Shown: positions 18,809-28,105, counted from the first letter of the stretch. The stretch is DNA of 64,000 bases from Paeniglutamicibacter gangotriensis Lz1y (GCF_000348945.1 NZ_AOCK01000002.1:248001-312000); one strand, 5' to 3'. Program-made: numbers and translations. Notes: generated by a model not told the origin, from the sequence alone.

Positions 18809-20358
18809 GACTCAAACTGGCGCTGCTGCGCAACTCCTTCAGACGCAGCCCCTGGCAGCTGGTGGGCGTCTGCATCGGCGCCCTCTACGGCCTGGGCGTG
18901 GTGGTGCTGCTGATCTCCGGCATCGTCTACCTCAACGAGCTGGAAGCCGGGCTGGCCAACCAGATCCTGGTGGCGGCGGTATCGGCGGTCACCCTGGGCT
19001 GGGCGATCATCCCGCTGGTCGCCTTCGGAGTTGATCTGACCCTTGACCCTGCCCGCTTTACTACCTTCACGCTCCCGCGGCGCAAGTTGGCTGCCGGGCT
19101 GCTGCTCTCGGGCTTCATCGGGATCCCCGGGATCCTGACCCTGGTGCTCTTTGCCGGCCAGACGCTGGCCTGGCGCCAACACCCCGGAATTGCCGCCACG
19201 GCACTGCTGGGCGGGGTGCTGGGCGCCCTGATGTGCCTGGCCCTGGCCAGATTGACCACCACCTCGATGGCCCGGTTGACCGGCTCGCGGCGCTTCCGCG
19301 AGATCGCCGGCATCGTCGCCTTCATCCCCGTGATCCTGCTGGGGCCGATCTTCGCCACCGCCGCCCAGGGCATGGACGCGGTCTTCGAGTTGCTGCCTCA
19401 AGCCGTGCTGGTGCTGGGCTTCAGCCCGTTGGGTGTCTTTGCTGCGCTGCCCGGGGATCTGGCCGCGGGGCAGCCACTGCTGGGCGCCGCACGTCTGGTA
19501 CTGGGCCTGGTGTACCTCGTCGCGGTGATTTGGGCCTGGGAACGCGGACTGCACAAGTCGATGGAAAACCCGATGGCCCCACGCACCAGTTCCAAGGCTG
19601 TGGGCATGGGCGCCTTCGGGCTTTTCCCGTCCACTCCGAGGGGCGCGGTAGCTGCCCGCGCGCTGACCTACTGGCTCAAGGACCCGCGCTACGCCGCCTC
19701 GATCGTGGTGGTCCCGCTGCTGCCGGTAGTGATCTGGTTCGCGGCGGCCAATACCGGCTCCCCGGCGGCCATGCTGGTGCTCGGCCCACTGCTGGGCATC
19801 CTGATGGCGTTTTCGATCTCCGCGGATGTCTCCTACGATTCAACGGCCTTCTCGCTGCATGTGCTCACCGGGGTCCGCGGCGTCGACGACCGCGCCGGGC
19901 GGGTGCTGGCCTGCGCGGTGATCGCGCTGCCGGTGACACTGCTGGCCGCGATCCTGCCGCCGGTCTTGCTGGATATGGGGCACATGCTGCCGGCGATCCT
20001 GGGCATCTCGCTCTGCGCCCTGCTGGCCGGGCTCGGGGTCTCCTCGGTTGCCTCGGCCCGCTTCACCTACGCGGTCCCGCTGCCGGGCGAGAGTCCGTTC
20101 AAGACCCCTCCGGGGGCCGGGGCACGCATGGCCCTGGTACAGCTGGCCACGTTCGGGATCATGGGCTTACTGCTGATTCCGTCCCTCGGACTGCTGGTGG
20201 CCCAGGTCTTGACCGGGAACCAGCTCTTTGGCTGGATCGCGCTGGCCGTGGGCGTGGTGGAAGGCGCTGTGTTACTGGTGGTCGGGATCCGACTCGGCGG
20301 CAGGTGGCTCGATGCCCGGATGCCCGAGCTCTTCCAGAACGTGGCAATGAACCGCTAA
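18790..20358 (+). CDS. ABC transporter permease (exporter type)
   Basis: A 522-residue membrane protein with about ten to twelve hydrophobic segments, paired with the preceding ATPase by a 19-base overlap. It starts MVAHLLRLKLALLRNSFRRS, the amphipathic opening usual for ABC-2-like permeases. It contains SLHVLTGVRGVDDRAGRV and other stretches typical of actinobacterial 'transporter' proteins of this pair. The substrate is unknown. The 280 bases after it hold no supported gene. Confidence 0.85.
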   Translation: MVAHLLRLKLALLRNSFRRSPWQLVGVCIGALYGLGVVVLLISGIVYLNELEAGLANQILVAAVSAVTLGWAIIPLVAFGVDLTLDPARFTTFTLPRRKLAAGLLLSGFIGIPGILTLVLFAGQTLAWRQHPGIAATALLGGVLGALMCLALARLTTTSMARLTGSRRFREIAGIVAFIPVILLGPIFATAAQGMDAVFELLPQAVLVLGFSPLGVFAALPGDLAAGQPLLGAARLVLGLVYLVAVIWAWERGLHKSMENPMAPRTSSKAVGMGAFGLFPSTPRGAVAARALTYWLKDPRYAASIVVVPLLPVVIWFAAANTGSPAAMLVLGPLLGILMAFSISADVSYDSTAFSLHVLTGVRGVDDRAGRVLACAVIALPVTLLAAILPPVLLDMGHMLPAILGISLCALLAGLGVSSVASARFTYAVPLPGESPFKTPPGAGARMALVQLATFGIMGLLLIPSLGLLVAQVLTGNQLFGWIALAVGVVEGAVLLVVGIRLGGRWLDARMPELFQNVAMNR

Positions 20359-20625
20359 GTGCCGCCGCACGGTGTGTCGTGCGGGTCTTGGGTGAGTGCA
20401 CCGAGTCGTTCGGCACAGTGCGCGCCACCTCCCGGCACCCGGCGAGCGGTGCCAGGTTCTCGAGCCAGTGGCCGGCACGCTGGAGCCGGGCCTTGTTATT
20501 GAACGCAAGAGCGCTAGTTGGCCGCGGGCGTGCCGTGCACCAGGGCCCCCGAAACGGTGCGCGGCTGCCCACGGCGCAAGTGCCCTGGGAGAGCATGTGC
20601 CTCTCCGGAACCCTCAAACGGTTGT

Positions 20626-20631
20626 TAGACT
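20626..20631 (+). promoter_or_regulatory. -10 box of leaderless DUF3039 gene
   Basis: TAGACT followed by 7 bases and ATG 20639, with no ribosome site between. Confidence 0.55.
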
Positions 20632-20638
20632 ATGGGAC

Positions 20639-20935
20639 ATGAGCATGCCCATGGATCCGTTCCGCAATGACCCGCACACCACCTCCGGCGGCGGTGCCAC
20701 CACCATCGAGCGCACCGAACTCGCCCAGGAAGTCGAGGCCGGGGACCACGAACGCTTCGCGCACTACGTGCGCAAGGAAAAGATCATGGAGTCAGCGCTC
20801 TCCGGCGATCCGGTCATCGCCCTGTGCGGGAAGGTCTGGACCCCGGGTCGCGACCCGCAGAAGTTTCCGGTGTGCCCCGAGTGCAAGGAAATCTACGAGG
20901 GCCTGACCGGCGGCGGAGACAAGGGCAAGAAGTAA
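20639..20935 (+). CDS. DUF3039 family protein
   Basis: A 98-residue protein with a C-terminal zinc-finger-like pair of cysteines: VIALCGKVWTP and FPVCPECKEIYEGL. The N-terminus is acidic and His-rich. The DUF3039 family is restricted to actinobacteria, with no known role. ATG 20639 is chosen because TAGACT lies 7 bases upstream and the 81 residues before it in the open frame look non-coding. It lies about 100 bases before a conserved helicase gene, and the two may act together. Confidence 0.88.
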   Translation: MSMPMDPFRNDPHTTSGGGATTIERTELAQEVEAGDHERFAHYVRKEKIMESALSGDPVIALCGKVWTPGRDPQKFPVCPECKEIYEGLTGGGDKGKK

Positions 20936-21038
20936 CGCCCCCTCCCGCGTTTCACACAGTAGGACCCAAACCCTCGTTGGGGTGCGTCGGCACGCACCCA
21001 GGCACGGGAAGATTTTTAGCGCCGTGGAAGGTGTATGC

Positions 21039-22835
21039 ATGACCGATACCTTGTTCTCACTTGCAGACAAGCTGCCCCTGGAGGATCGTCTTCCTCCCGC
21101 CTATCCGGAACGCGCTGCCTGGGGCACCGGCTCGAAGCTGCGTGCCTGGCAGGCAGAGGCCCTGGACAAGTACTTCACCTCCAACCCGCGCGACTTCATG
21201 GCCGTGGCCACCCCGGGTGCAGGTAAGACCACCTTCGCCCTGCGCCTGGCCAAGGTGCTGGTTGATGCCAAGACCATCAACCGCATCATCGTGGTGGCCC
21301 CCACCGACCACCTGAAGAAGCAGTGGGCCGATGCCGCGGGCCGTGTGGGTCTGGCCATCGACCCGAACTTCAAGAACTCCGATGGCCGGCATGGCGATGG
21401 TTACATCGGCGTCGTGGTCACCTACGCGCAGGTCGCCTCCAAGCCGATGCTGCACCGTGCCAAGACCGAGGCCGCCCGCACCCTGGTGATTCTCGATGAG
21501 ATCCACCATGGCGGCGACGCGCTGTCCTGGGGTGAGGGTATCCGCGAGGCCTTCGAGCCTGCCACCCGCCGCCTGGCACTGACCGGAACCCCGTTCCGCT
21601 CGGACACCGCGGCGATCCCCTTTGTCGATTACGCCGAGGGCCACGATGGGATCCGCCGTTCCAAGGCGGACTACACCTACGGCTATGGCCAGGCCTTGCG
21701 CGACCATGTGGTGCGCCCGGTGCTGTTCATGGCCTACTCGGGGTACATGCGCTGGAAGACCAGCGGTGGGGAGGAAATGGAAGCCCAGCTCGGTGAGGGC
21801 TTCACCAAGGACGTCACCGCCCACGCCTGGCGTACCGCCCTGGACCCTGCCGGGGACTGGATCCCCTCGGTGCTCGCCGCCGCGGACAAGCGGTTGACCC
21901 AGGTGCGCCGGACTGTGCCGGATGCCGGCGGCCTGGTGATCGCCACCGACCACGAGGATGCCCGCGGGTACGCGGAGCAGCTGGAGAAGATCTGCGGCGA
22001 GAAGGTCACGGTGATCCTTTCGGACGACGCCGGTGCCTCGAAGAAGATCGACGAGTTCTCCTCCGGCGATTCGCGCTGGATGGTGGCGGTGCGCATGGTG
22101 TCCGAAGGCGTTGACGTGCCCCGGCTCTGCGTCGGGGTTTACGCCACCAGCACCTCCACCCCGCTGTTCTTTGCCCAGGCCATCGGCCGCTACGTGCGCA
22201 GCAGGAAGCGCGGCGAGGTCGCCTCGATCTTCCTGCCCTCGGTGCCGATCCTGATGGCCCTGGCCAATGAGATGGAAACCGAGCGCGACCATGCCCTGGA
22301 CCGTCCGGAACAACATTTTCAGGACCCTGACTACAACCCCGAGGACGCGCTTCTCGCCGAGGCGAACCGTGAGGAAAAGGCCAGCGATGAGCTGAACAAG
22401 GCGAAGTTCGAGGCGTTGAACTCCAATGCCTCCTTCGACCGGGTGCTCTTCGACGGCGGAGAATTTGGTACAGGCGCCGCGGTGGGCTCCGAGGAGGAAC
22501 AGGACTTCCTGGGCATTCCCGGGCTGCTGGATGCCGACCAGGTGGGCCTGCTGCTGCGCCAGCGCCAGGCCGAACAGGTCTCGCGGCGTAAGGGGCGCAA
22601 GGCCCAGGAAGAAACGCCCGAAGCCCCGCTGGTGGATCACCGGGCGCTGATGGATATGCGCTCCACGCTCTCCAAGAATGTCTCGGCCTGGAGCGCGCGC
22701 ACCGGCACTCCGCACGGAATCATCCACACCAAGCTGCGCGAGGTCTGCGGGGGACCGGCGGTGGCCCAGGCCAACGCCGAGCAGCTGCAGCAGCGCCTGG
22801 ACAAGCTGCAGGGCTGGTTCATCGGCAAGAAGTAG
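21039..22835 (+). CDS. DEAD/DEAH-box superfamily 2 helicase
   Basis: A 598-residue SF2 helicase. The Q-like opening GSKLRAWQAEALDKYF is followed by motif I ATPGAGKTTFAL (P-loop about 58-69), motif Ia VVAPTDHL, motif II DEIH (153-156), motif III LTGTPFR (181-187), motif V MVSEGVDVPRL and motif VI QAIGRYVRS (380-388). The C-terminal 200 residues are actinobacterial and rich in charged residues. ATG 21039 follows GGAAGGTG by about 7 bases. It resembles XPB/UvsW-type translocases more than RNA DEAD proteins. The biological role is unknown. Confidence 0.92.
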   Translation: MTDTLFSLADKLPLEDRLPPAYPERAAWGTGSKLRAWQAEALDKYFTSNPRDFMAVATPGAGKTTFALRLAKVLVDAKTINRIIVVAPTDHLKKQWADAAGRVGLAIDPNFKNSDGRHGDGYIGVVVTYAQVASKPMLHRAKTEAARTLVILDEIHHGGDALSWGEGIREAFEPATRRLALTGTPFRSDTAAIPFVDYAEGHDGIRRSKADYTYGYGQALRDHVVRPVLFMAYSGYMRWKTSGGEEMEAQLGEGFTKDVTAHAWRTALDPAGDWIPSVLAAADKRLTQVRRTVPDAGGLVIATDHEDARGYAEQLEKICGEKVTVILSDDAGASKKIDEFSSGDSRWMVAVRMVSEGVDVPRLCVGVYATSTSTPLFFAQAIGRYVRSRKRGEVASIFLPSVPILMALANEMETERDHALDRPEQHFQDPDYNPEDALLAEANREEKASDELNKAKFEALNSNASFDRVLFDGGEFGTGAAVGSEEEQDFLGIPGLLDADQVGLLLRQRQAEQVSRRKGRKAQEETPEAPLVDHRALMDMRSTLSKNVSAWSARTGTPHGIIHTKLREVCGGPAVAQANAEQLQQRLDKLQGWFIGKK

Positions 22836-22873
22836 CACCACCGCAGCAGCATGACGACGTGGTGAAACAAGAC

Positions 22874-22926
22874 AAGGCGCGTTGGCTACCCCGGGGGATC
22901 GCCCCCCGGGGTAGCCAATGCGCCTT
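22874..22926. terminator. bidirectional terminator between helicase and pncA
   Basis: A nearly perfect 25-bp inverted repeat (arms 22874-22897 and 22902-22926, core GGCTACCCCGGGGG) with a tiny loop, flanked by AAGGCGC/GCGCCTT. It separates convergent genes and should stop transcription both ways despite short T runs. Confidence 0.85.
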
Positions 22927-22962
22927 GCTCTGTCTAGGCAGACCCTGCTGGGCCGCCCTGGA

Positions 22963-23595
22963 TCAGCCCAGGGTCAGCACCGTGACCCCTGCGGTTCGCA
23001 GCGCCTCGAAGACCTCGTCATTGTTCGCCGGGTTCACCGCGGCGGTGAGCGGGGACAGTACGGTGGTCTCAAAGCCCTGTTCCCGGGCATCGAGCGCCGT
23101 GGCCCGCACACAGTGATCGGTGGCGATCCCCGCCACATCCAGCGAGGTGATGCCGTGTTCGCGCAGCCAGTCGCCCATCAGTGGGCCTGACTCGTCCTCG
23201 ACCGCTGCATCTTGGATCGCCAGCCGGCCCTCGAAGCCTGAGTAGGCGGCGGTAAAGCGGCCCTTGCGGAACGCTGCATTGAGGAACTGTGTGGCGCCGG
23301 CGAGGTTGGGGTGCAACTGAGCACCGTCTGTCTCGGCCACGCAGTGCACCGGCCAGCTGTCCACGAAGTCAGGCTCGGCGGAAAAGTGGGTTCCCGGGTC
23401 GATGTGCCAGTCCTGGGTGACCACCAGCACCGCGTAGCTCTTGTGCCTCGCGGCCACCAGCTCGGCGATGGCCGTGGCCACCGTGGCGCCGCCGTCCACC
23501 GCCATCGAGCCGCCCTCGCAGAAGTCGTTCTGCACATCGACGATGATCAGGGCACGCGCCTCTGACTGAACAGGGGTACTGATTGGTTCGCTCAT
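22963..23595 (-). CDS. pncA: nicotinamidase
   Basis: A 210-residue isochorismatase-fold amidase converting nicotinamide to nicotinate in the NAD salvage pathway. The catalytic triad is visible as Asp20 (IIVDVQNDF), Lys111 (FRKGRF) and Cys162 (GIATDHCVRATALDA). The metal site is QDWHIDPGTHF. ATG 23595 is chosen because GAGGAG lies about 9 bases upstream. It follows pncB by 19 bases, so the two enzymes that act in sequence form one operon. Homologues activate the drug pyrazinamide. Confidence 0.95.
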   Translation of the reverse strand: MSEPISTPVQSEARALIIVDVQNDFCEGGSMAVDGGATVATAIAELVAARHKSYAVLVVTQDWHIDPGTHFSAEPDFVDSWPVHCVAETDGAQLHPNLAGATQFLNAAFRKGRFTAAYSGFEGRLAIQDAAVEDESGPLMGDWLREHGITSLDVAGIATDHCVRATALDAREQGFETTVLSPLTAAVNPANNDEVFEALRTAGVTVLTLG

Positions 23596-23614
23596 GCTGT
23601 GATTCTCCTCGTGC

Positions 23615-24928
23615 TCAGAAGCTGTCAATAAATCGTGTGGGGATCACCGGTTCACCGCGCTGCAGGCGCCGCGAGCTGCTGGGCATCTCCTGGATTGAGT
23701 CGGTGTGTCGCTGGGCCGCGCGGCGCACCGCACCGGCGCCGATGAAATCGGTATCCAGCTCGCCGTTGGTCACAAACGTGTTCAGCAGCGGGCGGTCGTT
23801 GGCGTCGGGGGCCGGCAGCTCGCCGACCCCGATCAGTTCCTCGGTGGCCCGGTTGCGCTCGTTGAGCCGGCGCACCGCGTACTTGCGTCCGCCCACGGAG
23901 ACCTTGTTCTTGGCGGCCTTGGCCACATCAACGAAGTTCCCCGAATCATCGCGCCGGGAGACCAGCTTGTAGACCATCGAGGCGGTCGGGTGCCCGGAGC
24001 CGGTGACCAGCGAGGTACCCACTCCGTAGGAGTCCACCGGGGCGGAGCCCAGCGCGGCGATGGCGTATTCGTCAAGGTCGGAGGTGACCATGATGCGGGT
24101 GTTCTCGTTGCCCAGATCATCGAGCAGCGTGCGGACCCAGCGGGCCTGCTCGACCAGGTCCCCGGAGTCCAGGCGCACCGCGCCCAGTTCGGGTCCTGCG
24201 ACCTGAACCGCGGTGCGTACCCCGGCTTCGACGTCGTAGGTGTCCACCAGCAAGGCGGTGCCAACCCCCATCGAGGCGACCTGCGCCTCGAAGGCTGCCC
24301 GCTCGGAGTCGTGCAGCAGCGTGAAGGAGTGGGCCGCGGTGCCCACGGTCTTGAGCCCGTAGCGGTGCCCGGCCTCGAGGTTCGAGGTGGAATCGAAGCC
24401 GGCGATGATCGCCGCCCTCGCAGCAGCCACAGCGGATTCCTCATGGGTGCGCCGCGATCCCATTTCGATGCAGGGCCGGGCGCCGGCCGCGGCGATCATG
24501 CGCGAGGCGGCCGAGGCAATGGCCGAGTCGTGGTTCAGCGCCGAGAGGATGAAGGTCTCCAACACGCAGGCCTCGGCGAAGGTGGACTCGAGGATCATCA
24601 CCGGGGAGTACGGGAAGTAGATTTCCCCTTCGGCGTACCCGTGGATGTTTCCGCTGAACGCGAAGTTCTCCAGATACTTGATGGTCGTGGCATCAACGAC
24701 CTTAGTGTCCGATAAGAAGCGCAGCTGCTCGTCATCGAAGTGGAAGTTCTTCAGGCCCTCCAGGATCCGTCCGGTCCCCGCCAAGACGCCGTAGCGCCGG
24801 CCCTCGGGCAGTCGTCGGGCGAAGGCCTCGAAGACGCTGGGGCGATGTGCCGCCCCGGAATGCAGGGAGGCCTGCAGCATCGTGAGTTCGTAGTGGTCGG
24901 TGAACAGGGATGTGGGTTGCTGCCACAT
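23615..24928 (-). CDS. pncB: nicotinate phosphoribosyltransferase
   Basis: Couples nicotinate with PRPP to give nicotinate mononucleotide, using ATP; 437 residues. The opening is TSLFTDHYELTMLQASL. The conserved core IEMGSRRTHEESAVAAARAA leads to EAGHRYGLKTVGTAAHSF with the histidine that is phosphorylated in the family, then VRLDSGDL. ATG 24928 has GAGGAG about 10 bases upstream; 56 residues of open frame before it are unlikely to be coding. First gene of a pncB-pncA operon, divergent from clpS across about 285 bp. Confidence 0.95.
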   Translation of the reverse strand: MWQQPTSLFTDHYELTMLQASLHSGAAHRPSVFEAFARRLPEGRRYGVLAGTGRILEGLKNFHFDDEQLRFLSDTKVVDATTIKYLENFAFSGNIHGYAEGEIYFPYSPVMILESTFAEACVLETFILSALNHDSAIASAASRMIAAAGARPCIEMGSRRTHEESAVAAARAAIIAGFDSTSNLEAGHRYGLKTVGTAAHSFTLLHDSERAAFEAQVASMGVGTALLVDTYDVEAGVRTAVQVAGPELGAVRLDSGDLVEQARWVRTLLDDLGNENTRIMVTSDLDEYAIAALGSAPVDSYGVGTSLVTGSGHPTASMVYKLVSRRDDSGNFVDVAKAAKNKVSVGGRKYAVRRLNERNRATEELIGVGELPAPDANDRPLLNTFVTNGELDTDFIGAGAVRRAAQRHTDSIQEMPSSSRRLQRGEPVIPTRFIDSF

Positions 24929-25200
24929 GGGCGATGGGCTCCTCGCGGAAAATGGTATGGGACAAAATGCCCGAGTATGGGTTCGTACACCGCTTCCCTT
25001 CGCCTTCGCGGGCGCGGATTGCGCCGCCGGGCCCACTGCGGGAAGGGCGCGGGTGGCTCCGTGGAATCCCGCCGATGTGCGTTCGTTAGTAGCCACTCTA
25101 AACCCGCGGCAGCCTTCAAGGCGTCATGGGCTGGTGCTCCGGCGTGCTCCGTGACCCGGCGCCGAGGCGGGCACCGATTCGCTTCCGCGTGTAGCGGTCG

Positions 25201-25206
25201 TAGAAT
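25201..25206 (+). promoter_or_regulatory. -10 box of leaderless clpS
   Basis: TAGAAT followed by 7 bases and ATG 25214; no ribosome site is present. This is one of the closest matches to a consensus -10 in the window. Confidence 0.6.
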
Positions 25207-25213
25207 AGGGACT

Positions 25214-25519
25214 ATGCCCACGATGACTGCGATGCCCGATGTGCTTGAACATGTCGAGCAGGCACAAGCCCACGAACTCGACCAGCCCTACCTCCTGATC
25301 ATCTGGAATGATCCGGTGAACCTGATGAGCTACGTCAGCTATGTCTTCCGCTCCTACTTCGGTTACTCGGAGTCCAAGGCCGAGAAGCTGATGATGCAGG
25401 TCCACCAGGAGGGACGCAGCGTGGTGGCCACCGGCAACCGCGAAAAGATCGAGGCCGACGTCTCGGCGATGCACGGCTTCGGCCTGTGGGCCACCCTGAC
25501 GAAGGGCGACTCCGCCTAA
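25214..25519 (+). CDS. clpS: ATP-dependent Clp protease adaptor ClpS
   Basis: N-end-rule adaptor of 101 residues that delivers substrates with bulky N-terminal residues to ClpC/ClpA-ClpP. Conserved features are WNDPVNLM (Asn32-Asp33, alpha-amino group binding), the helix MMQVHQEG (His64) and the C-terminal strand HGFGLWATL. ATG 25214 is the start favoured by the -10 box 7 bases upstream; ATGs at 25223 and 25232 are alternatives. It is followed two bases later by DUF2017, the usual partner in actinobacteria. Confidence 0.95.
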   Translation: MPTMTAMPDVLEHVEQAQAHELDQPYLLIIWNDPVNLMSYVSYVFRSYFGYSESKAEKLMMQVHQEGRSVVATGNREKIEADVSAMHGFGLWATLTKGDSA

Positions 25520-25521
25520 CC

Positions 25522-26091
25522 ATGGCACGAGCATTTAAGAACACCAGGCGCGGTTTGGTCGCCTCACTGGAAGCCACCGAACGCCAATTGCTGCGCGGCC
25601 TGTTTCAGGACGTCATCACCTTGCTGGAGCCCGAGCGCACCGCCGACGAGGATCCGCTCTGGGCCATGGTCGGGATGGACCCCAACGCGCACCACGAAGA
25701 CTTTGCGCCGCCCACGGACCGGGCCACCAAGCGCCTGCTGCCCGATGCCGACCCGGACGACGCCGGCGCCTCGCTAGAATTCCGCCGACTGTCCGAGCGC
25801 GGCATCCGCGAGAAGAAGATCGGTGCTTTGCGTGAGGCCGCGCTGCTGATGGAATCTTCTTCGTTGCTGCTCTCCACCGAAACCGCCCCGCGCTTCGCCG
25901 CGGCCCTGAATGACGTGCGCCTGGTGCTGGCCGAACGCCTCGGGCTGGAGTCCGATCAGGACGCCGAGCGGATCCACGCGCAGGACGACTGGTCGAAGGC
26001 CGAGACCGTGGATGAATACCTCGCACTGGTCTACAACTTCGTCACCTGGCTGCAAGAATCCCTCATGCAGGCCATGCTGAAATCCCTGTGA
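25522..26091 (+). CDS. DUF2017 family protein
   Basis: A 189-residue mainly helical protein, starting MARAFKNTRRGLVASLEATE, with FRRLSERGIREKKIGALREA and a C-terminal LALVYNFVTWLQESLMQAML. DUF2017 follows clpS in most actinobacterial genomes and is thought to be linked to the Clp system or to the following cell-wall gene, but no function is established. It starts two bases after the clpS stop, so the two are co-translated. Confidence 0.9.
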   Translation: MARAFKNTRRGLVASLEATERQLLRGLFQDVITLLEPERTADEDPLWAMVGMDPNAHHEDFAPPTDRATKRLLPDADPDDAGASLEFRRLSERGIREKKIGALREAALLMESSSLLLSTETAPRFAAALNDVRLVLAERLGLESDQDAERIHAQDDWSKAETVDEYLALVYNFVTWLQESLMQAMLKSL

Positions 26092-26156
26092 GCAGGGCAA
26101 CACTGTGTCGGGCATGCTAGCTGTTGGCGCGCAAAACCACGTAGGCTTCGTAAATC

Positions 26157-27086
26157 ATGACAAGTGCGTCCTCCAGCGATAAACGAGAAACCGAGCGACC
26201 CCGGGCCAACGCCCCGTTGGGCATCTTCGACTCCGGTGTCGGCGGCCTGACCGTTTCCCGGTCGATCATCGACCAGCTTCCCGGTGAATCGACCATGTAC
26301 GTCGGTGACACAGCAAATTCTCCCTACGGCCCGCTTCCCATCGCCCAAGTGCGCGCCAACGCGCTGGGAGTGATGGATGAATTGGTTGACGCAGGGGTCA
26401 AACTGCTGGTCATCGCGTGTAACTCCGCCTCCGCCGCGGTCCTGCGTGACGCCCGTGAACGCTACACCGCCCGTTACGGGATCCCCGTGGTCGAGGTCAT
26501 CCAGCCGGCGGTCCGCCGCGCCGTCGCGGCCACCCGCAACGGGAAGATCGGGGTTATCGGGACCCAGGCCACTGTCGGTTCCCGGGCCTACGAGGACGCG
26601 TTTGCCGCGGCCCCGCACTACTCCATCACCTCCGTGGCCTGCCCCAGATTTGTGGAGTTTGTGGAGAACGGCATCACCACCGGCACCGAGCTCATGGAAA
26701 CGGCCGAGGCCTACCTGGCCCCGCTGAAGGCCGCGGGCGTGGACACCCTGGTGCTGGGCTGTACGCACTACCCGCTGCTGACAGGGGTGATCTCCTACGT
26801 CATGGGCGAGGACGTCACCCTGGTCTCGAGCGCCGAGGAGACCGCGAAGGATGTCTACCGCGCGCTGATGCGCCATGATTTGGCCCGTACCGCGCCCGAA
26901 GCTCCGACGCACCAGTTCCTGGCCACCGGAGATGCCGACAGTTTTGAAATTCTGGCCCGACGCTTCCTGGGCCCCGAGGTTCTCGCGGTCGAGCAAGTTG
27001 ATCATGTGGCCGCCCACTATCCGACCGGCTCCATCGCGATGATCACCCCCGCGATGGTGGCCCTTTCGAAAGCGAGTGCCTCGTGA
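26157..27086 (+). CDS. murI: glutamate racemase
   Basis: Makes D-glutamate for peptidoglycan; 309 residues. The two catalytic cysteines are Cys88 (VIACNSASA) and Cys202 (LGCTHYPLL). The N-terminal motif [13 protein letters not shown] starts at residue 21, so the first 20 polar residues are an extension or the start may be later. ATG 26157 has no good ribosome site; TAGGCT lies 9 bases upstream. The stop overlaps the start of the next gene (GTGA), so the two are coupled. Confidence 0.95.
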   Translation: MTSASSSDKRETERPRANAPLGIFDSGVGGLTVSRSIIDQLPGESTMYVGDTANSPYGPLPIAQVRANALGVMDELVDAGVKLLVIACNSASAAVLRDARERYTARYGIPVVEVIQPAVRRAVAATRNGKIGVIGTQATVGSRAYEDAFAAAPHYSITSVACPRFVEFVENGITTGTELMETAEAYLAPLKAAGVDTLVLGCTHYPLLTGVISYVMGEDVTLVSSAEETAKDVYRALMRHDLARTAPEAPTHQFLATGDADSFEILARRFLGPEVLAVEQVDHVAAHYPTGSIAMITPAMVALSKASAS

Positions 27087-27994
27087 AGTTGACGATCATT
27101 GGCTGTACCGGGTCTTTCCCCGGGCCGGGATCGCCCGCCTCCTGCTACCTGGTCACCGCGTTCGATGGAGAACGCGACTGGAAGATCCTGCTGGACCTGG
27201 GCTCCGGAGCCCTGGGCGTGCTGCAGCGCTACGCGGACATCAAGGACCTGGACGGGATCTTCATCTCCCACCTGCACCCGGATCACTGCATGGATTTGTG
27301 CGGCATGCACGTGGCCATCCGCTGGGATCCCAACGGTTGGAACCGGGATCGAATGCTGGTGCACGGCCCCGCGGCCACGGCCGATCGGATGGCCACCGCC
27401 TACGGACTGCCGCTGGAAGAAGGCATGCACCCGGATTTCGACTTCCAGCACTGGAAATCCCGAACGCCGGTGAAGATCGGCCCGTTCTCAATCACCCCCT
27501 ACCCGGTGCTGCACCCCATCGAGGAGTCCTACGCACTGCGCGTGGAGGCCACCGAACCTGCCCAAGATGGTACCTGGCAGACCAGCGTGCTGACCTACTC
27601 GGGCGACACCGACGCCTGTGACGAGCTCAATGAGGCAGCGATGGGCGCAGACATGTTCCTGTGTGAGGCCGCCTTCGAGGAAGGCCGCGACGACGGCATC
27701 ACCGGAGTGCACCTGACCGGGCGGCGCGCCGGGGAAGCTGCAACGGCGGCGAAGGTCGAACGCCTGCTGCTGACCCACATCCCGGTGTGGACAGATATCA
27801 ATACCGTGGTCAACGAGGCCAAGGAAACCTACGACGGCGGCATCGCCGTGGCGGTCTCCGGGGTCACCTATGGGGTGTTCTCCGGCTCGCAGCTGGGCAC
27901 ACCGAAGTCCCTGCCCACTGCACCGGTATCCATCATCCGCTCGGCTCCCAGCCGGGAATGGCGCGGTACCCGGAACCGGACCAAACGCAAGTAA
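27083..27994 (+). CDS. metallo-beta-lactamase-fold hydrolase (RNase Z-like)
   Basis: A 303-residue protein with the metal motif HLHPDH (63-68), then HGP and [11 protein letters not shown] and a late His in [10 protein letters not shown], as in RNase Z/ElaC-like or cyclic phosphodiesterase subgroups. It is conserved between murI and rph in actinobacteria, which suggests an RNA-processing link with RNase PH, but the substrate is unproved. It starts with GTG overlapping the murI stop by four bases. The C-terminus is basic ([13 protein letters not shown]). Confidence 0.9.
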   Translation: MKLTIIGCTGSFPGPGSPASCYLVTAFDGERDWKILLDLGSGALGVLQRYADIKDLDGIFISHLHPDHCMDLCGMHVAIRWDPNGWNRDRMLVHGPAATADRMATAYGLPLEEGMHPDFDFQHWKSRTPVKIGPFSITPYPVLHPIEESYALRVEATEPAQDGTWQTSVLTYSGDTDACDELNEAAMGADMFLCEAAFEEGRDDGITGVHLTGRRAGEAATAAKVERLLLTHIPVWTDINTVVNEAKETYDGGIAVAVSGVTYGVFSGSQLGTPKSLPTAPVSIIRSAPSREWRGTRNRTKRK

Positions 27995-28065
27995 CGTAGC
28001 TACCCGGGGGTTTTGGCGGCGTGAGTGCGGATTCAGTACCGCAGCGCCCGCCACACCTTCTGCTG

Positions 28066-28098
28066 GGCGAGCGCGGAGCAGCGCTCGCCGACTAGACT
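28066..28098 (+). promoter_or_regulatory. rph promoter with palindrome in the -35 region
   Basis: TAGACT (28093-28098) lies 7 bases before the rph ATG. Immediately upstream is GGCGAGCGC-ggagca-GCGCTCGCC (28066-28089), a perfect 9-bp inverted repeat that covers the expected -35 region. It may be an operator, or a terminator of the preceding gene. Confidence 0.5.
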
Positions 28099-28105
28099 TG
28101 AAGCC

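Noticed and set aside
21057-22841. Minus-strand open frame of 594 codons opposite the helicase
   Set aside because: Antisense to a gene with all helicase motifs intact; its translation shows no domain and is His/Gly/Leu-rich as expected for a shadow.
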